From NCBI GenBank assembly GCA_965240365.1, contig OZ251218.1, forward strand, positions 930,001 through 994,000: a DNA stretch of 64,000 bases, written 5' to 3'. A program made the position numbers and the translations under genes. The notes beneath the pieces are model-generated. The model searched no databases. It had not been told where the DNA came from and worked only from the letters and a program-made list of their open reading frames with translations. Shown piece by piece: positions 1 to 7,905 of the stretch (the first letter of the stretch is position 1; every line of letters starts with the position of its first letter). Origin of the DNA: G965240365 sp965240365. GTDB taxonomy: Bacteria; Pseudomonadota; Gammaproteobacteria; Eutrophobiales; Eutrophobiaceae.

Positions 1-275
1 CCCAGCAGCCTGGGCAGCACACGCTCGGATACCGCCGACAATACCGCCTCATCGCGCCACAACCCATCCGCTACCAGGTGATGCATGCACTGATGCGCCG
101 AGCCCACCTTGTCCGGCTGTACCCGTGCGGCCATCGGCTCGATACTTTTGCGTCTACCTGGCAGCATCAACCCTTGGATATACCAACGCGCCGGCCGCTC
201 ACGGTCGGCGGGCGCCAGTGCATTGACAATCCTATCGCAGTAACGGTCGAAACCTCGTTCCAGACTCAAACCCAT
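1..275 (-). CDS. IS701-type transposase, N-terminal part (partial)
   Basis: The reading frame starts at 275 with the sequence MGLSLERGFDRYCDRIVN and runs out of the window. It matches the first 91 or so residues of the transposase in the right-hand copy almost exactly. The family is the DDE transposase group of IS701/SRSO17-type proteins. The part seen covers only the N-terminal region, before the first catalytic aspartate (the IDDTGFP motif in the other copy). Whether this copy is intact cannot be told here. Confidence 0.8.
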   Translation of the reverse strand, partial: MGLSLERGFDRYCDRIVNALAPADRERPARWYIQGLMLPGRRKSIEPMAARVQPDKVGSAHQCMHHLVADGLWRDEAVLSAVSERVLPRLL

Positions 276-294
276 CGCTTAACTCAACAAACAT

Positions 295-323
295 TTGATA
301 CAGACGGTAGAATACACTATCAT
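295..323 (+). promoter_or_regulatory. possible outward promoter at the IS end
   Basis: TTGATA (295-300) and TATCAT (318-323) are 17 bp apart and point out of the IS into the SDR-ACAD-kinase genes. The other IS copy has a weaker equivalent. Inferred from the boxes alone. Confidence 0.3.
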
Positions 324-346
324 TTGTTATGCATAGTTTATGTATC

Positions 347-358
347 GAGCGTTCGTTC
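347..358. promoter_or_regulatory. operator-like palindrome (candidate TetR site 1)
   Basis: GAGCGTTCGTTC, which reads GAACGAACGCTC on the other strand. It matches the site at 6367-6378 (GAACGAGCGTTC) at 10 of 12 positions. It lies just upstream of the SDR at 406. The only regulator gene in the cargo is the TetR gene at 13146, so that protein is the natural candidate. This is an inference from position and symmetry. Confidence 0.5.
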
Positions 359-405
359 GAAAAAATAAATTAGGAGGTTTCAATGTCCAGGAGTAAAAAA
401 ACACA

Positions 406-1155
406 ATGATTTGGCCGGGGCTTGAGGGCAAGCGGGCGCTTGTCACCGGTGCGTCTTCCGGGTTAGGCCAGCACTTTGCCCAGCTGCTTGCGCGCCAAGG
501 GGTCCATGTGCATCTCGCAGCCCGGCGGTTGGAAAAACTTGACGCTGTTTGTTCTACCATTCTCGCACAGGGCGGTACGGCGCTGTCGTTGGAACTGGAT
601 GTGTCCTCCGCAGCTTCCGTTGAAGCCGCTTTGCAGGATCAGGTCTTCGATATTGTTGTGAACAATGCCGGCACCGCTGCCATGGCATCGGCGTTCGATC
701 TCGGGCAGGCGGATATTGATCGGATTATTGATACCAATCTGAAGGGCGCTTTTTATGTCGCGCGGGCGACAGCGGCAGCGATGGCAGAGGCCGGATCGGG
801 GGGGAGCATTATCAATGTGGCCTCTATCCTCGGCAAAAGGGTCTCAGGCGATGTCTCAGCTTATGCGGCCTCAAAATCCGGCTTGATCCAGCTGACCAAA
901 TCCCTGGCATTGGAATGGGCTCGATACGCTATTCGGGTCAATGCTTTGTGTCCCGGCTATATCAAAACCGATATCAATCGAGGCTTCTTTGCGTCCGAAG
1001 CCGGGAAAACCATGATCAAACGTATCCCCCAGCGCAGATTGGGGCAATGCGCGGATTTGGACGGTCCGTTGCTTCTACTCGCCTCTGATCTCAGCGATTT
1101 CATGACCGGCACTGACATTGCTGTCGATGGCGGCCATTTGGTCTCTTCTATATAA
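406..1155 (+). CDS. SDR-family oxidoreductase (LvaD-like candidate)
   Basis: A 249-residue short-chain dehydrogenase, probably NAD(P)-dependent and cytosolic. The cofactor motif TGASSGLG is at residues 14-21, NNAG at 86-89, and the catalytic set is Ser140, Tyr153 and Lys157 (YAASK). The start at 406 follows a CAGGAGT ribosome-binding site. An eight-codon ORF at 383, with its own strong AGGAGG, ends in TGA overlapping this ATG and may couple translation. It is first in a run with an acyl-CoA dehydrogenase and an APH-type kinase. That set resembles lvaD/lvaC/lvaA, where the SDR reduces a 4-oxoacyl-CoA to the 4-hydroxy form. The substrate is inferred; SDR sequences alone do not show it. Confidence 0.85.
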   Translation: MIWPGLEGKRALVTGASSGLGQHFAQLLARQGVHVHLAARRLEKLDAVCSTILAQGGTALSLELDVSSAASVEAALQDQVFDIVVNNAGTAAMASAFDLGQADIDRIIDTNLKGAFYVARATAAAMAEAGSGGSIINVASILGKRVSGDVSAYAASKSGLIQLTKSLALEWARYAIRVNALCPGYIKTDINRGFFASEAGKTMIKRIPQRRLGQCADLDGPLLLLASDLSDFMTGTDIAVDGGHLVSSI

Positions 1156-1165
1156 GGTTATTTCT

Positions 1166-2374
1166 ATGGATTACACTATCTCAGCAGAAATAGAATCTTA
1201 CCGTGCCCGTATCTCACGCTTCGTCGAAGACGAAGTGATCCTGGTTGAATCTAACCCAAAGGCGTGGGATTCCCACGGCAACATAAACGATGAATGGCTG
1301 GAAGCTTTGCGGTCAAAAGCCCGAGCAGAAGGACTTTGGTGTCTGCAACTAAAGCCGGAGACCGGCGGGTGCGGTCTTAGCAAAGTGGGCATGGCTGTGT
1401 GTTACGAGGAGATGAACCGATCTATCTTCGGCCCGGTTGTGTTCAACTGCGCGGCTCCCGATGATGGCAATATGATGGTATTGGAAAAAGTGGGGACCGA
1501 CGCTCAGAAAGAGGCTTGGTTAAAGCCGATCGTGGACGGAACGGTTCGCTCCTCCTTTGCCATGACCGAGCCCCATCCCGGTGCCGGGTCGGATCCGGGT
1601 ATGATGCTGACCACGGCCACCAAACAAGGGGATGTGTATCGGATTAAAGGTCGGAAATGGTTCACCACCGGGGCAGAAGGGGCGAGCCATTTTATTGTGG
1701 TCGCCCGCACCTCCGATAATTCTCGCCGCGGCCTCACCGCCTTCCTGCATCATAAAGACGAGCCCGGCTGGCGAATTGACCGGCGCATTCCGATTATGGG
1801 ACCAGAGGAACATGGCGGGCATTGCGAGGTTGTCTATGACGGCATGGAACTGCCTGCGGATCGTATTTTGTTAGGCGAGGGTATGGGGTTGAAGATTACC
1901 CAAATACGCCTCGGCCCGGCCCGTTTGACCCATTGTATGCGCTGGCTGGGGCTTGCGAAGCGGTGCATGGAAATCGCCCAAGAATACGCTAATAACCGTA
2001 ACGGATTTGGGGTTCGGCTGTCCAGCCGCGAAAGCATTCAAATCAAGCTCGGCGACCTCGCTATGGGTATTGAAATCGGCCGCCTCTTGGTGATGAAGGC
2101 CGCCTGGGCATTGGATCAGGGCAGTTTCGCTAAAAAAGAAGTGTCGATGGCGAAAGTCCATGTGGCGAATGTGCTCTCTAAAGCGGCCGATGTGGCCATT
2201 CAGATTAATGGTGCGCGGGGATATTCCGGTGATACCATTCTTGAATGGGTATACCGCTATGCCCGCCAAGCACGTTTGGTGGATGGCGCAGACGAAGTGC
2301 ATCAAATGGTGCTGAACCGTTTCCTGTCCGAGGAGGGGCGCGATTTCTGGAAATGGCAAAGCAGTGAAAAGTGA
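1166..2374 (+). CDS. acyl-CoA dehydrogenase, ACAD10/11-like (LvaC-like)
   Basis: A 402-residue flavoprotein of the acyl-CoA dehydrogenase fold. The start at 1166 (MDYTISAEIES) follows the SDR stop by 10 bp; an earlier in-frame ATG at 1118 lies inside the SDR gene. The FAD/substrate region MTEPHPGAGSDPG is near residues 133-145. The C-terminal helices carry GARGYSGDTILEWVYR, typical of the ACAD10/11 subgroup. In that subgroup the dehydrogenase works with an APH-fold kinase, fused to it in animals and encoded separately in bacteria, to turn 4-hydroxyacyl-CoA into 3-hydroxyacyl- or enoyl-CoA through a 4-phospho intermediate. The next gene is exactly that kinase. Family is clear; the chain length of the substrate is unknown. 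Confidence 0.88.
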   Translation: MDYTISAEIESYRARISRFVEDEVILVESNPKAWDSHGNINDEWLEALRSKARAEGLWCLQLKPETGGCGLSKVGMAVCYEEMNRSIFGPVVFNCAAPDDGNMMVLEKVGTDAQKEAWLKPIVDGTVRSSFAMTEPHPGAGSDPGMMLTTATKQGDVYRIKGRKWFTTGAEGASHFIVVARTSDNSRRGLTAFLHHKDEPGWRIDRRIPIMGPEEHGGHCEVVYDGMELPADRILLGEGMGLKITQIRLGPARLTHCMRWLGLAKRCMEIAQEYANNRNGFGVRLSSRESIQIKLGDLAMGIEIGRLLVMKAAWALDQGSFAKKEVSMAKVHVANVLSKAADVAIQINGARGYSGDTILEWVYRYARQARLVDGADEVHQMVLNRFLSEEGRDFWKWQSSEK

Positions 2375-2395
2375 CGGCCAAGATGGAAGCTGGCA

Positions 2396-3427
2396 ATGAA
2401 CCGTCTTAATGAAGAACGCCTTCAGCAATGGCTGCAAAAACAATTTCCGGGGGCATACTCACTGTCAATCGATCCCATCATCGGCGGGCAGTCGAATCCT
2501 ACTTGGTTTGTAACCTGGGGGCCGCATCAACTGGTGTTGCGCAAAAAACCCGACGGTGAGATTTTGCCGGGTGCCCATGCGGTGGAGCGGGAATACCGGG
2601 TTATGAACGCTCTGTATAAGACCAATGTTCCGGTGCCGAAGGTGTTTGTGTTGGAGGAAGACACCTCAATCCTCGGCACCCCGTTTTATATTATGCAAAA
2701 ACTGGATGGGCGGGTGACCCAGGATTGCTCTTTGAAATCCGCAAGCCCCGAGGTGCGCCGCGAGATGTATCTGGATATGGCGCGCACCATGGCGCATTTG
2801 CACGCCGTGCGACCCGACGCCGTGGGATTGGCGGATTACGGGCGGCCGGGTAATTATTTTGCGCGTCAAATCGGGCGTTGGTCAAAGCAATATCAGCAAT
2901 CAACCGGTCCTCGGATTGAGGCGCTGGACAAGCTGGCTGCATGGTTGCCGGAGAACATGTCGCCGGAAGATGGCGCCATTTCCATCGCCCATGGCGATTT
3001 CCGTCTCGGCAATATGATCTTTCATCCCACCGAGCCGAAAGTGGTCGGCGTGTTGGATTGGGAGTTATCGACGCTGGGCCACCCGTTGGCGGATCTGGGC
3101 TTTTGCCTGATGACTTGGTTCACCACGCCGGATGAATATGGCGGAATTTTAGGGACCGGTTGGCGGGAAGACGGCATTCCAAGCCCTGAAGAATTCCTTA
3201 AAGAATATTATGCCAATGCCCTTGAAACCGCGCCGTTAAAGCGTTTCCACGTTGCTTTTGCCCTATTTAGGTTTGCGGTGATCTTTGTCGGTATCGCCGA
3301 CCGTGTCCGGGCGGGCAATGCGGCCTCTGTTGAAGCCCGCTCATTCGGTCCACTGGCGGAACGTTTTTCTGTCCGGTCGCTAGAAGTCGCCAATGGCGAC
3401 GTGCCGTTTCCAGGGGAAGTCTCATGA
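2396..3427 (+). CDS. APH-family phosphotransferase (ACAD10/11 kinase type, LvaA-like)
   Basis: A 343-residue protein of the aminoglycoside-phosphotransferase/choline-kinase fold. GGQSN (residues 30-34) forms the ATP loop, HGDFRLGN (199-206) is the Brenner catalytic motif, and Asp221 in LDWE binds metal. The closest known group is the kinase domain of ACAD10/11 and bacterial LvaA, which phosphorylates the 4-hydroxy group of acyl-CoAs. It follows the dehydrogenase by 21 bp. No gene for the small LvaB partner is visible nearby. Its stop overlaps the ATG of the broken DctQ gene (ATGA), so a transporter once followed in the same operon. Confidence 0.85.
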   Translation: MNRLNEERLQQWLQKQFPGAYSLSIDPIIGGQSNPTWFVTWGPHQLVLRKKPDGEILPGAHAVEREYRVMNALYKTNVPVPKVFVLEEDTSILGTPFYIMQKLDGRVTQDCSLKSASPEVRREMYLDMARTMAHLHAVRPDAVGLADYGRPGNYFARQIGRWSKQYQQSTGPRIEALDKLAAWLPENMSPEDGAISIAHGDFRLGNMIFHPTEPKVVGVLDWELSTLGHPLADLGFCLMTWFTTPDEYGGILGTGWREDGIPSPEEFLKEYYANALETAPLKRFHVAFALFRFAVIFVGIADRVRAGNAASVEARSFGPLAERFSVRSLEVANGDVPFPGEVS

Positions 3428-3585
3428 TCGTCTTGAAGCTGATTAACTCGGTGAACATGGCCATCGGTAAAGCGGCCAGTTTCCTGATCTGGGTCGGGAT
3501 CGTGGTGCTGTGTTTCGAGGTAGCGGCCCGCTCTAAGCAAGGGCAACCGAAACATCCGATCTGGCCAAAGCTTTCATCACCTTGA
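3424..3585 (+). pseudogene. TRAP transporter small permease (DctQ), truncated
   Basis: Fifty-three codons starting with MIVLKLINSVNMAIGKAASF. The first membrane helix and the EVAAR motif are typical of DctQ N-termini. After about residue 36 the sequence departs from the family and stops; real DctQ proteins are about 160-200 residues. The 3' end overlaps the stop of the oppositely oriented ligase gene at 3577, which suggests a deletion or inversion junction near 3530. A truncated DctP binding protein at 16018-16512 may come from the same lost transporter. Confidence 0.65.
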
Positions 3586-5205
3586 ACTTGTTAACGCGAT
3601 TTTGCGAAGCTCTAATTTATCAAGTTTTCCGTTCATATTGCGCGGAAGCTGTTCCTTTTGAATCACCACTCGGTCGGGGAGCTTATATTCGGATACGCGG
3701 TCACGACAAAATTCTATGATGTCGGCTTCTGTGGGTGTATCTGCGATGTCGGACACTATGCAGATATACATGAAAATTCGCTCTCCTAGAACCGAATCCG
3801 GAACGCCAATGACCGCACATTCGGCCACATCGTCGCGGAACGAAACCTCGTTTTCAAGCTCAGCGCTGTAGATGTTATAGCCACCCCGGATGATTATATC
3901 CTTAATCCGGTCATGCAGGTATACAAGCCCGTTTTCGTCTTTGGAGCCGATATCGCCCGACCGCCAGTAGCCGTTGACGAACGCTTTACGCGTTTTTTCC
4001 GGATCGTTCCAATATCCGCGTGCGATTCCCGGCCCGCCAATCCAGATTTCGCCGTGCTGGCGGGGGGCACATTCATTACCTCTCTTATCCACGATCTTTA
4101 TTTCTGCACAAGGCACGGCAAATCCTATGCTGTCACTATGTTCCGACGTCAGGCCTGGCGGCAATAATGTGGCAACGGTGGTTGATTCCGTGGCGCCATA
4201 GCCATTAGAAAGCGCGAGCCTTGGGAGTTTTTCTGCCAAACCCTCAATGGTTGCAATCGGCATTGGGCCTCCACCAAATGTTCCTAATCGCCAAAGGGTA
4301 AGGTCATAATCGGCCAGTTCTGGTTGATTCAGGCATAATGTGTAGATCGTTGGCACAAATACCGTGTAGGTAATGCGCTCTGCCGCTAAGACCGGTACCA
4401 AAAGCCGTCGGTCGAAATTACCCATGATTACGATCGTTCCGCTTGCGTGAAAGAAGGTATATATCACTGCCGCCAGCCCGCTAATATGCATACCCGGAAT
4501 CGCTAAGAGTGTACGATCCTCATGCGTGATGTCGAAACTGGTCCGGTAGTGTTCTGCGCAGGTGAACAAACCTAATGCCGTGATTTCCACACCTTTCGGC
4601 TCACCTGTACTACCAGACGTATACATTAGAAAGGCAATATCTTCTTCATTGACTGCGGGCGAGCTATTATTTGAGGGCACTGGATTTTTCAGCATGTCTG
4701 AAAAGGATATTGAACCTCGAATTTCGTTGCCGATATGAAACAATGAGACGAGTTCTGGAATACGCGATAGATCCGGTAGCCGATCTTGCAAATCTCCATC
4801 AAATACGAGTGCTTTTGCGCCGCTGTGTCGTAGGATTTTTTCGAGCCCAGCGGGCGACACAAGCGGTCCGACCGGGACAGCAATTGCTCCTATCCGATTG
4901 GCGGCAAGGCAAAAGACAAAAAACTCCCACCTGTTGCCCATGAAACTGACAATTCGGTCACCAGGCGCTATCCCCGTTGCACCCAACCCGGCGCCAGCAG
5001 CCCTGACGCGCTCATCAAGCTGCTCATAACTCAGCCTGACTTGTCCATCGACGACAGCCTCGGCGGTAGGATGTTTTTGTACACTAGCCCGGAACATCTC
5101 ATAGCAATTTCCCGGGCGGTCGGAAAAGCGCCGTACGGATCGCGAATCGTAAATCCGCGCTGCTTCAATTCCTAGCTCCGTATCGGTTGCCCAGCTATTG
5201 CGCAT
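3577..5205 (-). CDS. acyl-CoA synthetase (AMP-forming), class I adenylate-forming ligase
   Basis: An adenylate-forming ligase of about 542 residues that activates a carboxylic acid to its CoA thioester through an acyl-AMP. Seen motifs are the P-loop-like MYTSGSTGEPKG, YGATEST, the GYWRSGDIG hinge region, and a C-terminal LPRNMNGKLDK with the catalytic lysine. The start MRNSWATD at 5205 overlaps the end of the upstream SDR by 11 bp, so the two are probably translated together; a start 14 codons earlier is possible. The substrate is not evident; the neighbours (type-II 3-hydroxyacyl-CoA dehydrogenase, thiolase, Liv importer) suggest a branched or modified short-to-medium acyl chain. Confidence 0.85.
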   Translation of the reverse strand: MRNSWATDTELGIEAARIYDSRSVRRFSDRPGNCYEMFRASVQKHPTAEAVVDGQVRLSYEQLDERVRAAGAGLGATGIAPGDRIVSFMGNRWEFFVFCLAANRIGAIAVPVGPLVSPAGLEKILRHSGAKALVFDGDLQDRLPDLSRIPELVSLFHIGNEIRGSISFSDMLKNPVPSNNSSPAVNEEDIAFLMYTSGSTGEPKGVEITALGLFTCAEHYRTSFDITHEDRTLLAIPGMHISGLAAVIYTFFHASGTIVIMGNFDRRLLVPVLAAERITYTVFVPTIYTLCLNQPELADYDLTLWRLGTFGGGPMPIATIEGLAEKLPRLALSNGYGATESTTVATLLPPGLTSEHSDSIGFAVPCAEIKIVDKRGNECAPRQHGEIWIGGPGIARGYWNDPEKTRKAFVNGYWRSGDIGSKDENGLVYLHDRIKDIIIRGGYNIYSAELENEVSFRDDVAECAVIGVPDSVLGERIFMYICIVSDIADTPTEADIIEFCRDRVSEYKLPDRVVIQKEQLPRNMNGKLDKLELRKIALTSSR

Positions 5206-5983
5206 TATTGTACTCACCTTGCGGATCTCGCATCCGAATGCCTGCATCTAGCCGGTAATCCGTTCCGTTTATCATCTCGTTTTCTACGATTATGCATGCC
5301 AGTTTGGCAAATTCATGTGGCAATCCCATCCGTTTTGGATGCAGAATATCTCTTATCAAAACCTCGCATGTCTCATCCGGGATGTCGGCGACCATCGCAG
5401 TTTGGAAGAGACCGGGCGATATACTGGCCACCCGAATTCGGAATTTGGCCAGTTCGCGGGCCAAAGGCAGGTTCATCGCCACGATCCCTCCCTTGGAAGC
5501 CGAGTAAGCCGCCTGCCCGGAAAGCCCCTCAGTGGCAGCGACTGAAGCAGTGTTAATGATGACACCCTGGCTCTCTGAGCCTTCTTGTTTTTCCATAGCG
5601 GCGATTTCTTGTGCGAAACAGCGTATCATATTGAAGTTGCCCGAGAGATTCACGTCGATGACGCGACGGAAGGCGTCCAATGAGGCAGGTCCCTTTCGCG
5701 ACACTGTACTCATAGATCCAAGCATTCCGGCACAATTCACCAAAATGCCAGGTATACCCAGCTCTGCCACAACGTTATCGAACAGGCTTTCAACGTCCTC
5801 GGCACTCGAAATGTCACAGGCGTAGCTCTTTGCATTCAGGCCTGAGGCAGCATCCTGCACAGCGGCTGCATCAACGTCGACCATCGCAAGCCGTGCGCCG
5901 TATGTGCTTAGCGCTTCCGCAACGCCCAAGCCCAGCCCAGACCCGGCTCCCGTGATAACAGCGATTGTGTTCGAAATTTTCAT
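5195..5983 (-). CDS. 3-hydroxyacyl-CoA dehydrogenase type II-like SDR
   Basis: A 262-residue short-chain dehydrogenase. TGAGSGLG is at residues 11-18, NCAG at 83-86, and the catalytic set is Ser147, Tyr160 and Lys164. The stretches GVIINTASVAA, GQAAYSASKGGIV and SPGLF follow the HSD17B10 / 2-methyl-3-hydroxybutyryl-CoA dehydrogenase family closely. That family oxidises 3-hydroxyacyl-CoA, including methyl-branched forms, with NAD. It is first in a two-gene minus-strand operon with the ligase at 3577. The tail of a degraded similar SDR lies just upstream and ends over its ATG, suggesting a former tandem duplication. Confidence 0.85.
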   Translation of the reverse strand: MKISNTIAVITGAGSGLGLGVAEALSTYGARLAMVDVDAAAVQDAASGLNAKSYACDISSAEDVESLFDNVVAELGIPGILVNCAGMLGSMSTVSRKGPASLDAFRRVIDVNLSGNFNMIRCFAQEIAAMEKQEGSESQGVIINTASVAATEGLSGQAAYSASKGGIVAMNLPLARELAKFRIRVASISPGLFQTAMVADIPDETCEVLIRDILHPKRMGLPHEFAKLACIIVENEMINGTDYRLDAGIRMRDPQGEYNNAQ

Positions 5984-6165
5984 CCTAACCGTGCCTCCTT
6001 ATGGGTATCGTTAGGTCGAAGTTTGGCCGGCAGTCGTAATCCGCCGTCTAACCGTACAACAATGCCATTCAGATAGGGTGCAATAACCACGCCAAGCATG
6101 CCAAGGGGCAAACTGCGCCAATTGCTCGGGTTGACCGGGGCGCATAGAAAATGGCGGTATCGATA
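5980..6165 (-). pseudogene. SDR C-terminal remnant
   Basis: Reading leftward, one frame gives PGQPEQLAQFA and a shifted frame continues with APYLNGIVVRLDGGLRL, then stops at a TGA overlapping the ATG of the intact SDR at 5983. Both pieces fit the end of a type-II 3-hydroxyacyl-CoA dehydrogenase, so the gene has at least one frameshift and has lost about 200 N-terminal residues. It is probably a decayed paralogue of the neighbour. Confidence 0.6.
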
Positions 6166-6364
6166 ATTAATATTTTAGTTCCACGGATTTTCACGCCAAA
6201 CGGCTCTTTCAAATTCGAATGACTATTCGTATTTTAAATCAATCGATTTGCATTTGACAATATCGATTATTACAGAATAACGGTTTTTAGGCAAATATTT
6301 GCGAATTTACGAAGCAGAAACCCCCATTTCTCCTTTCGCGGGGAAAATTTTGTGACGCATACTA

Positions 6365-6393
6365 TTGAACGAGCGTTCGAATTATGCTATAAT
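6365..6393 (+). promoter_or_regulatory. promoter with overlapping operator (candidate TetR site 2)
   Basis: TTGAAC (6365-6370), a 17-bp spacer and a perfect TATAAT (6388-6393) form a strong sigma-70 promoter for the binding-protein gene at 6460. The palindrome GAACGAGCGTTC (6367-6378) overlaps the -35 box, a position suited to repression. The same sequence type occurs at 347-358. The 6166-6364 stretch upstream is AT-rich and I see no gene in it; it must also hold the promoter for the minus-strand SDR. Confidence 0.65.
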
Positions 6394-6459
6394 GGGAAGG
6401 TAAAAAAATCGCCCGGCTTTCAAACAGCTCAAGGCAAAAAAACTAATGGAGGAATAAAA

Positions 6460-7698
6460 ATGAAATCCACTTTAATCCAGACCACACTGGCTGCGGCGAT
6501 TAGCATAATGTCCGCGACGACGCTCAGTGCCGCTGAGACTATTCGTATTGCCATGTTAGAACCGCTATCAGGCGCTGCCGCAGTTGTCGGAACGTCTACT
6601 CAAAAACATCTCCAATTCTTCATTGACCGGTTGAACGCGGATGGTGGCATCAATGGCAAAGATCTGGAGCTTGTATCTTTTGATAACAAAGCCAAGCCTG
6701 ATGAATCTCTTGTTATTCTTCAGGATGTCGTTTCGCAGGGTATTCAGTACATCTACCAGAATACAAGCTCGGCGGTTGGTGCGGCACTGCTTGCGGGTGT
6801 CGATAAGCACAATCGCCGTAACCCTGGCAAACCAATCCTGTTCTTAAATGGCGGCTCGACCGAGCCATCTTTGACCAATGAAAAATGTAGTTACTGGTTT
6901 TTTCGTTTCTTCCCACACACCAAGATGTTGATGCGGGCAAATATTGGTCTGCTAGCGCAGAACCAGAATATTAAGAAAGTGTATCTGCTTAATCAGGATT
7001 ATTCGTACGGAAAATCGGTGTCGGCCGCAGCAAAAGAGTATCTTGCCGAACTGCGTCCTGACATTGAAATCGTCGGCGATGAATTTGTGCCGCTGCAAAC
7101 GGTTAAGGATTTTTCTCCCTATGCCGTGAAAGTGCGGAGCAGTGGTGCCGACGCTATTATATCAGGAAACTGGGGCGGGGATTTGTCGTTAATGATCCGC
7201 GGCATTAAGGAGGCTGGCCTGGATGTCGACTTCTATACTTTTTTTGCCGGCGCATTTGGGTCGCCCTCGGCCATCGGCGGCGCGGGTATCGGGTCGGTGT
7301 TCGAAACCATGAATTACCATCCAAGCCTAGCAATCGAAAAGGACTTGCCGGGATTGGAGGCTGACTACCTTGCATTGAAAGACAGATTCGATGTCGATAT
7401 GTGGTACTATCACCATAGCACGATGTTCACGGCCTTGAAGCAAGCGATGGAACAAATTGGGTCAGAAGATCCGGCAAAAGTAGCGGCCGCGATGGAAGGC
7501 ATGACGATTGAAACTGCGCTCGGAACAGCCACAATCAACGCCGACGACCACCAACTGCATCAACCTCTATATGTTGCTGTTTATGATGGTGATCAGAAGT
7601 ATGACATCGAAGGCAGCGGTATTGGCTGGAAGACGTTAATGGAGCTTGCTCCAGAGGAAACCGTTGTTCCTCACACTTGTAACATGAAGCGGCCATAA
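6460..7698 (+). CDS. ABC transporter substrate-binding protein, LivK-type
   Basis: A 412-residue periplasmic binding protein of the branched-chain amino acid/amide class (type I fold). The ATG at 6460 follows GGAGGA; residues 1-24 are a signal peptide ending near LSAAE. ETIRIAMLEPLSGAAAVVG and FDNKAKPDES are typical of the first lobe. It opens the importer whose membrane and ATPase parts begin at 7906; a terminator between them may set the excess of binding protein over the other subunits. LivK relatives in acyl-CoA clusters often bind organic acids or amides rather than amino acids; the ligand here is unknown. Confidence 0.88.
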   Translation: MKSTLIQTTLAAAISIMSATTLSAAETIRIAMLEPLSGAAAVVGTSTQKHLQFFIDRLNADGGINGKDLELVSFDNKAKPDESLVILQDVVSQGIQYIYQNTSSAVGAALLAGVDKHNRRNPGKPILFLNGGSTEPSLTNEKCSYWFFRFFPHTKMLMRANIGLLAQNQNIKKVYLLNQDYSYGKSVSAAAKEYLAELRPDIEIVGDEFVPLQTVKDFSPYAVKVRSSGADAIISGNWGGDLSLMIRGIKEAGLDVDFYTFFAGAFGSPSAIGGAGIGSVFETMNYHPSLAIEKDLPGLEADYLALKDRFDVDMWYYHHSTMFTALKQAMEQIGSEDPAKVAAAMEGMTIETALGTATINADDHQLHQPLYVAVYDGDQKYDIEGSGIGWKTLMELAPEETVVPHTCNMKRP

Positions 7699-7722
7699 TT
7701 GAGTTCTGCCGATGATGAAACT

Positions 7723-7750
7723 GGACAGGATTGCGATCCTGTCCCTTTTT
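7723..7750 (+). terminator. rho-independent terminator
   Basis: GGACAGGA and TCCTGTCC form an 8-bp perfect stem with a six-base loop, followed by CTTTTT. It lies 25 bp after the binding-protein stop. Read-through would feed the permease genes. The rest of the 7751-7905 gap shows no gene. Confidence 0.85.
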
Positions 7751-7905
7751 GTCGGCATTTGGAAGTGTGCGCCTAATGAATGCGTGGCTTTAGGTTAGTC
7801 TAATACTTACCTGTTTCTCTCTTACAGAGCTTTCTATAGCCTTAACATTACACGGTGGCGACGCCTCAGAAAATCTATACGATCCAAAGGCTTGAACGAA
7901 ACGCA

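Larger units (their letters stand above)
1..336 (-). mobile_element. IS701-type insertion sequence, left copy (truncated by window edge)
   Basis: This is the reverse complement of the 5' part of the IS at 16851-18230, near-identical until about position 320. The terminal bases then diverge: the inner end here does not show the CTGCTGTGTTATAAA end of the right copy, so the outer limit near 336 is approximate. The two copies are inverted, with transposase starts facing each other across about 16.5 kb of cargo. The rest of this copy lies outside the window. Confidence 0.8.
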
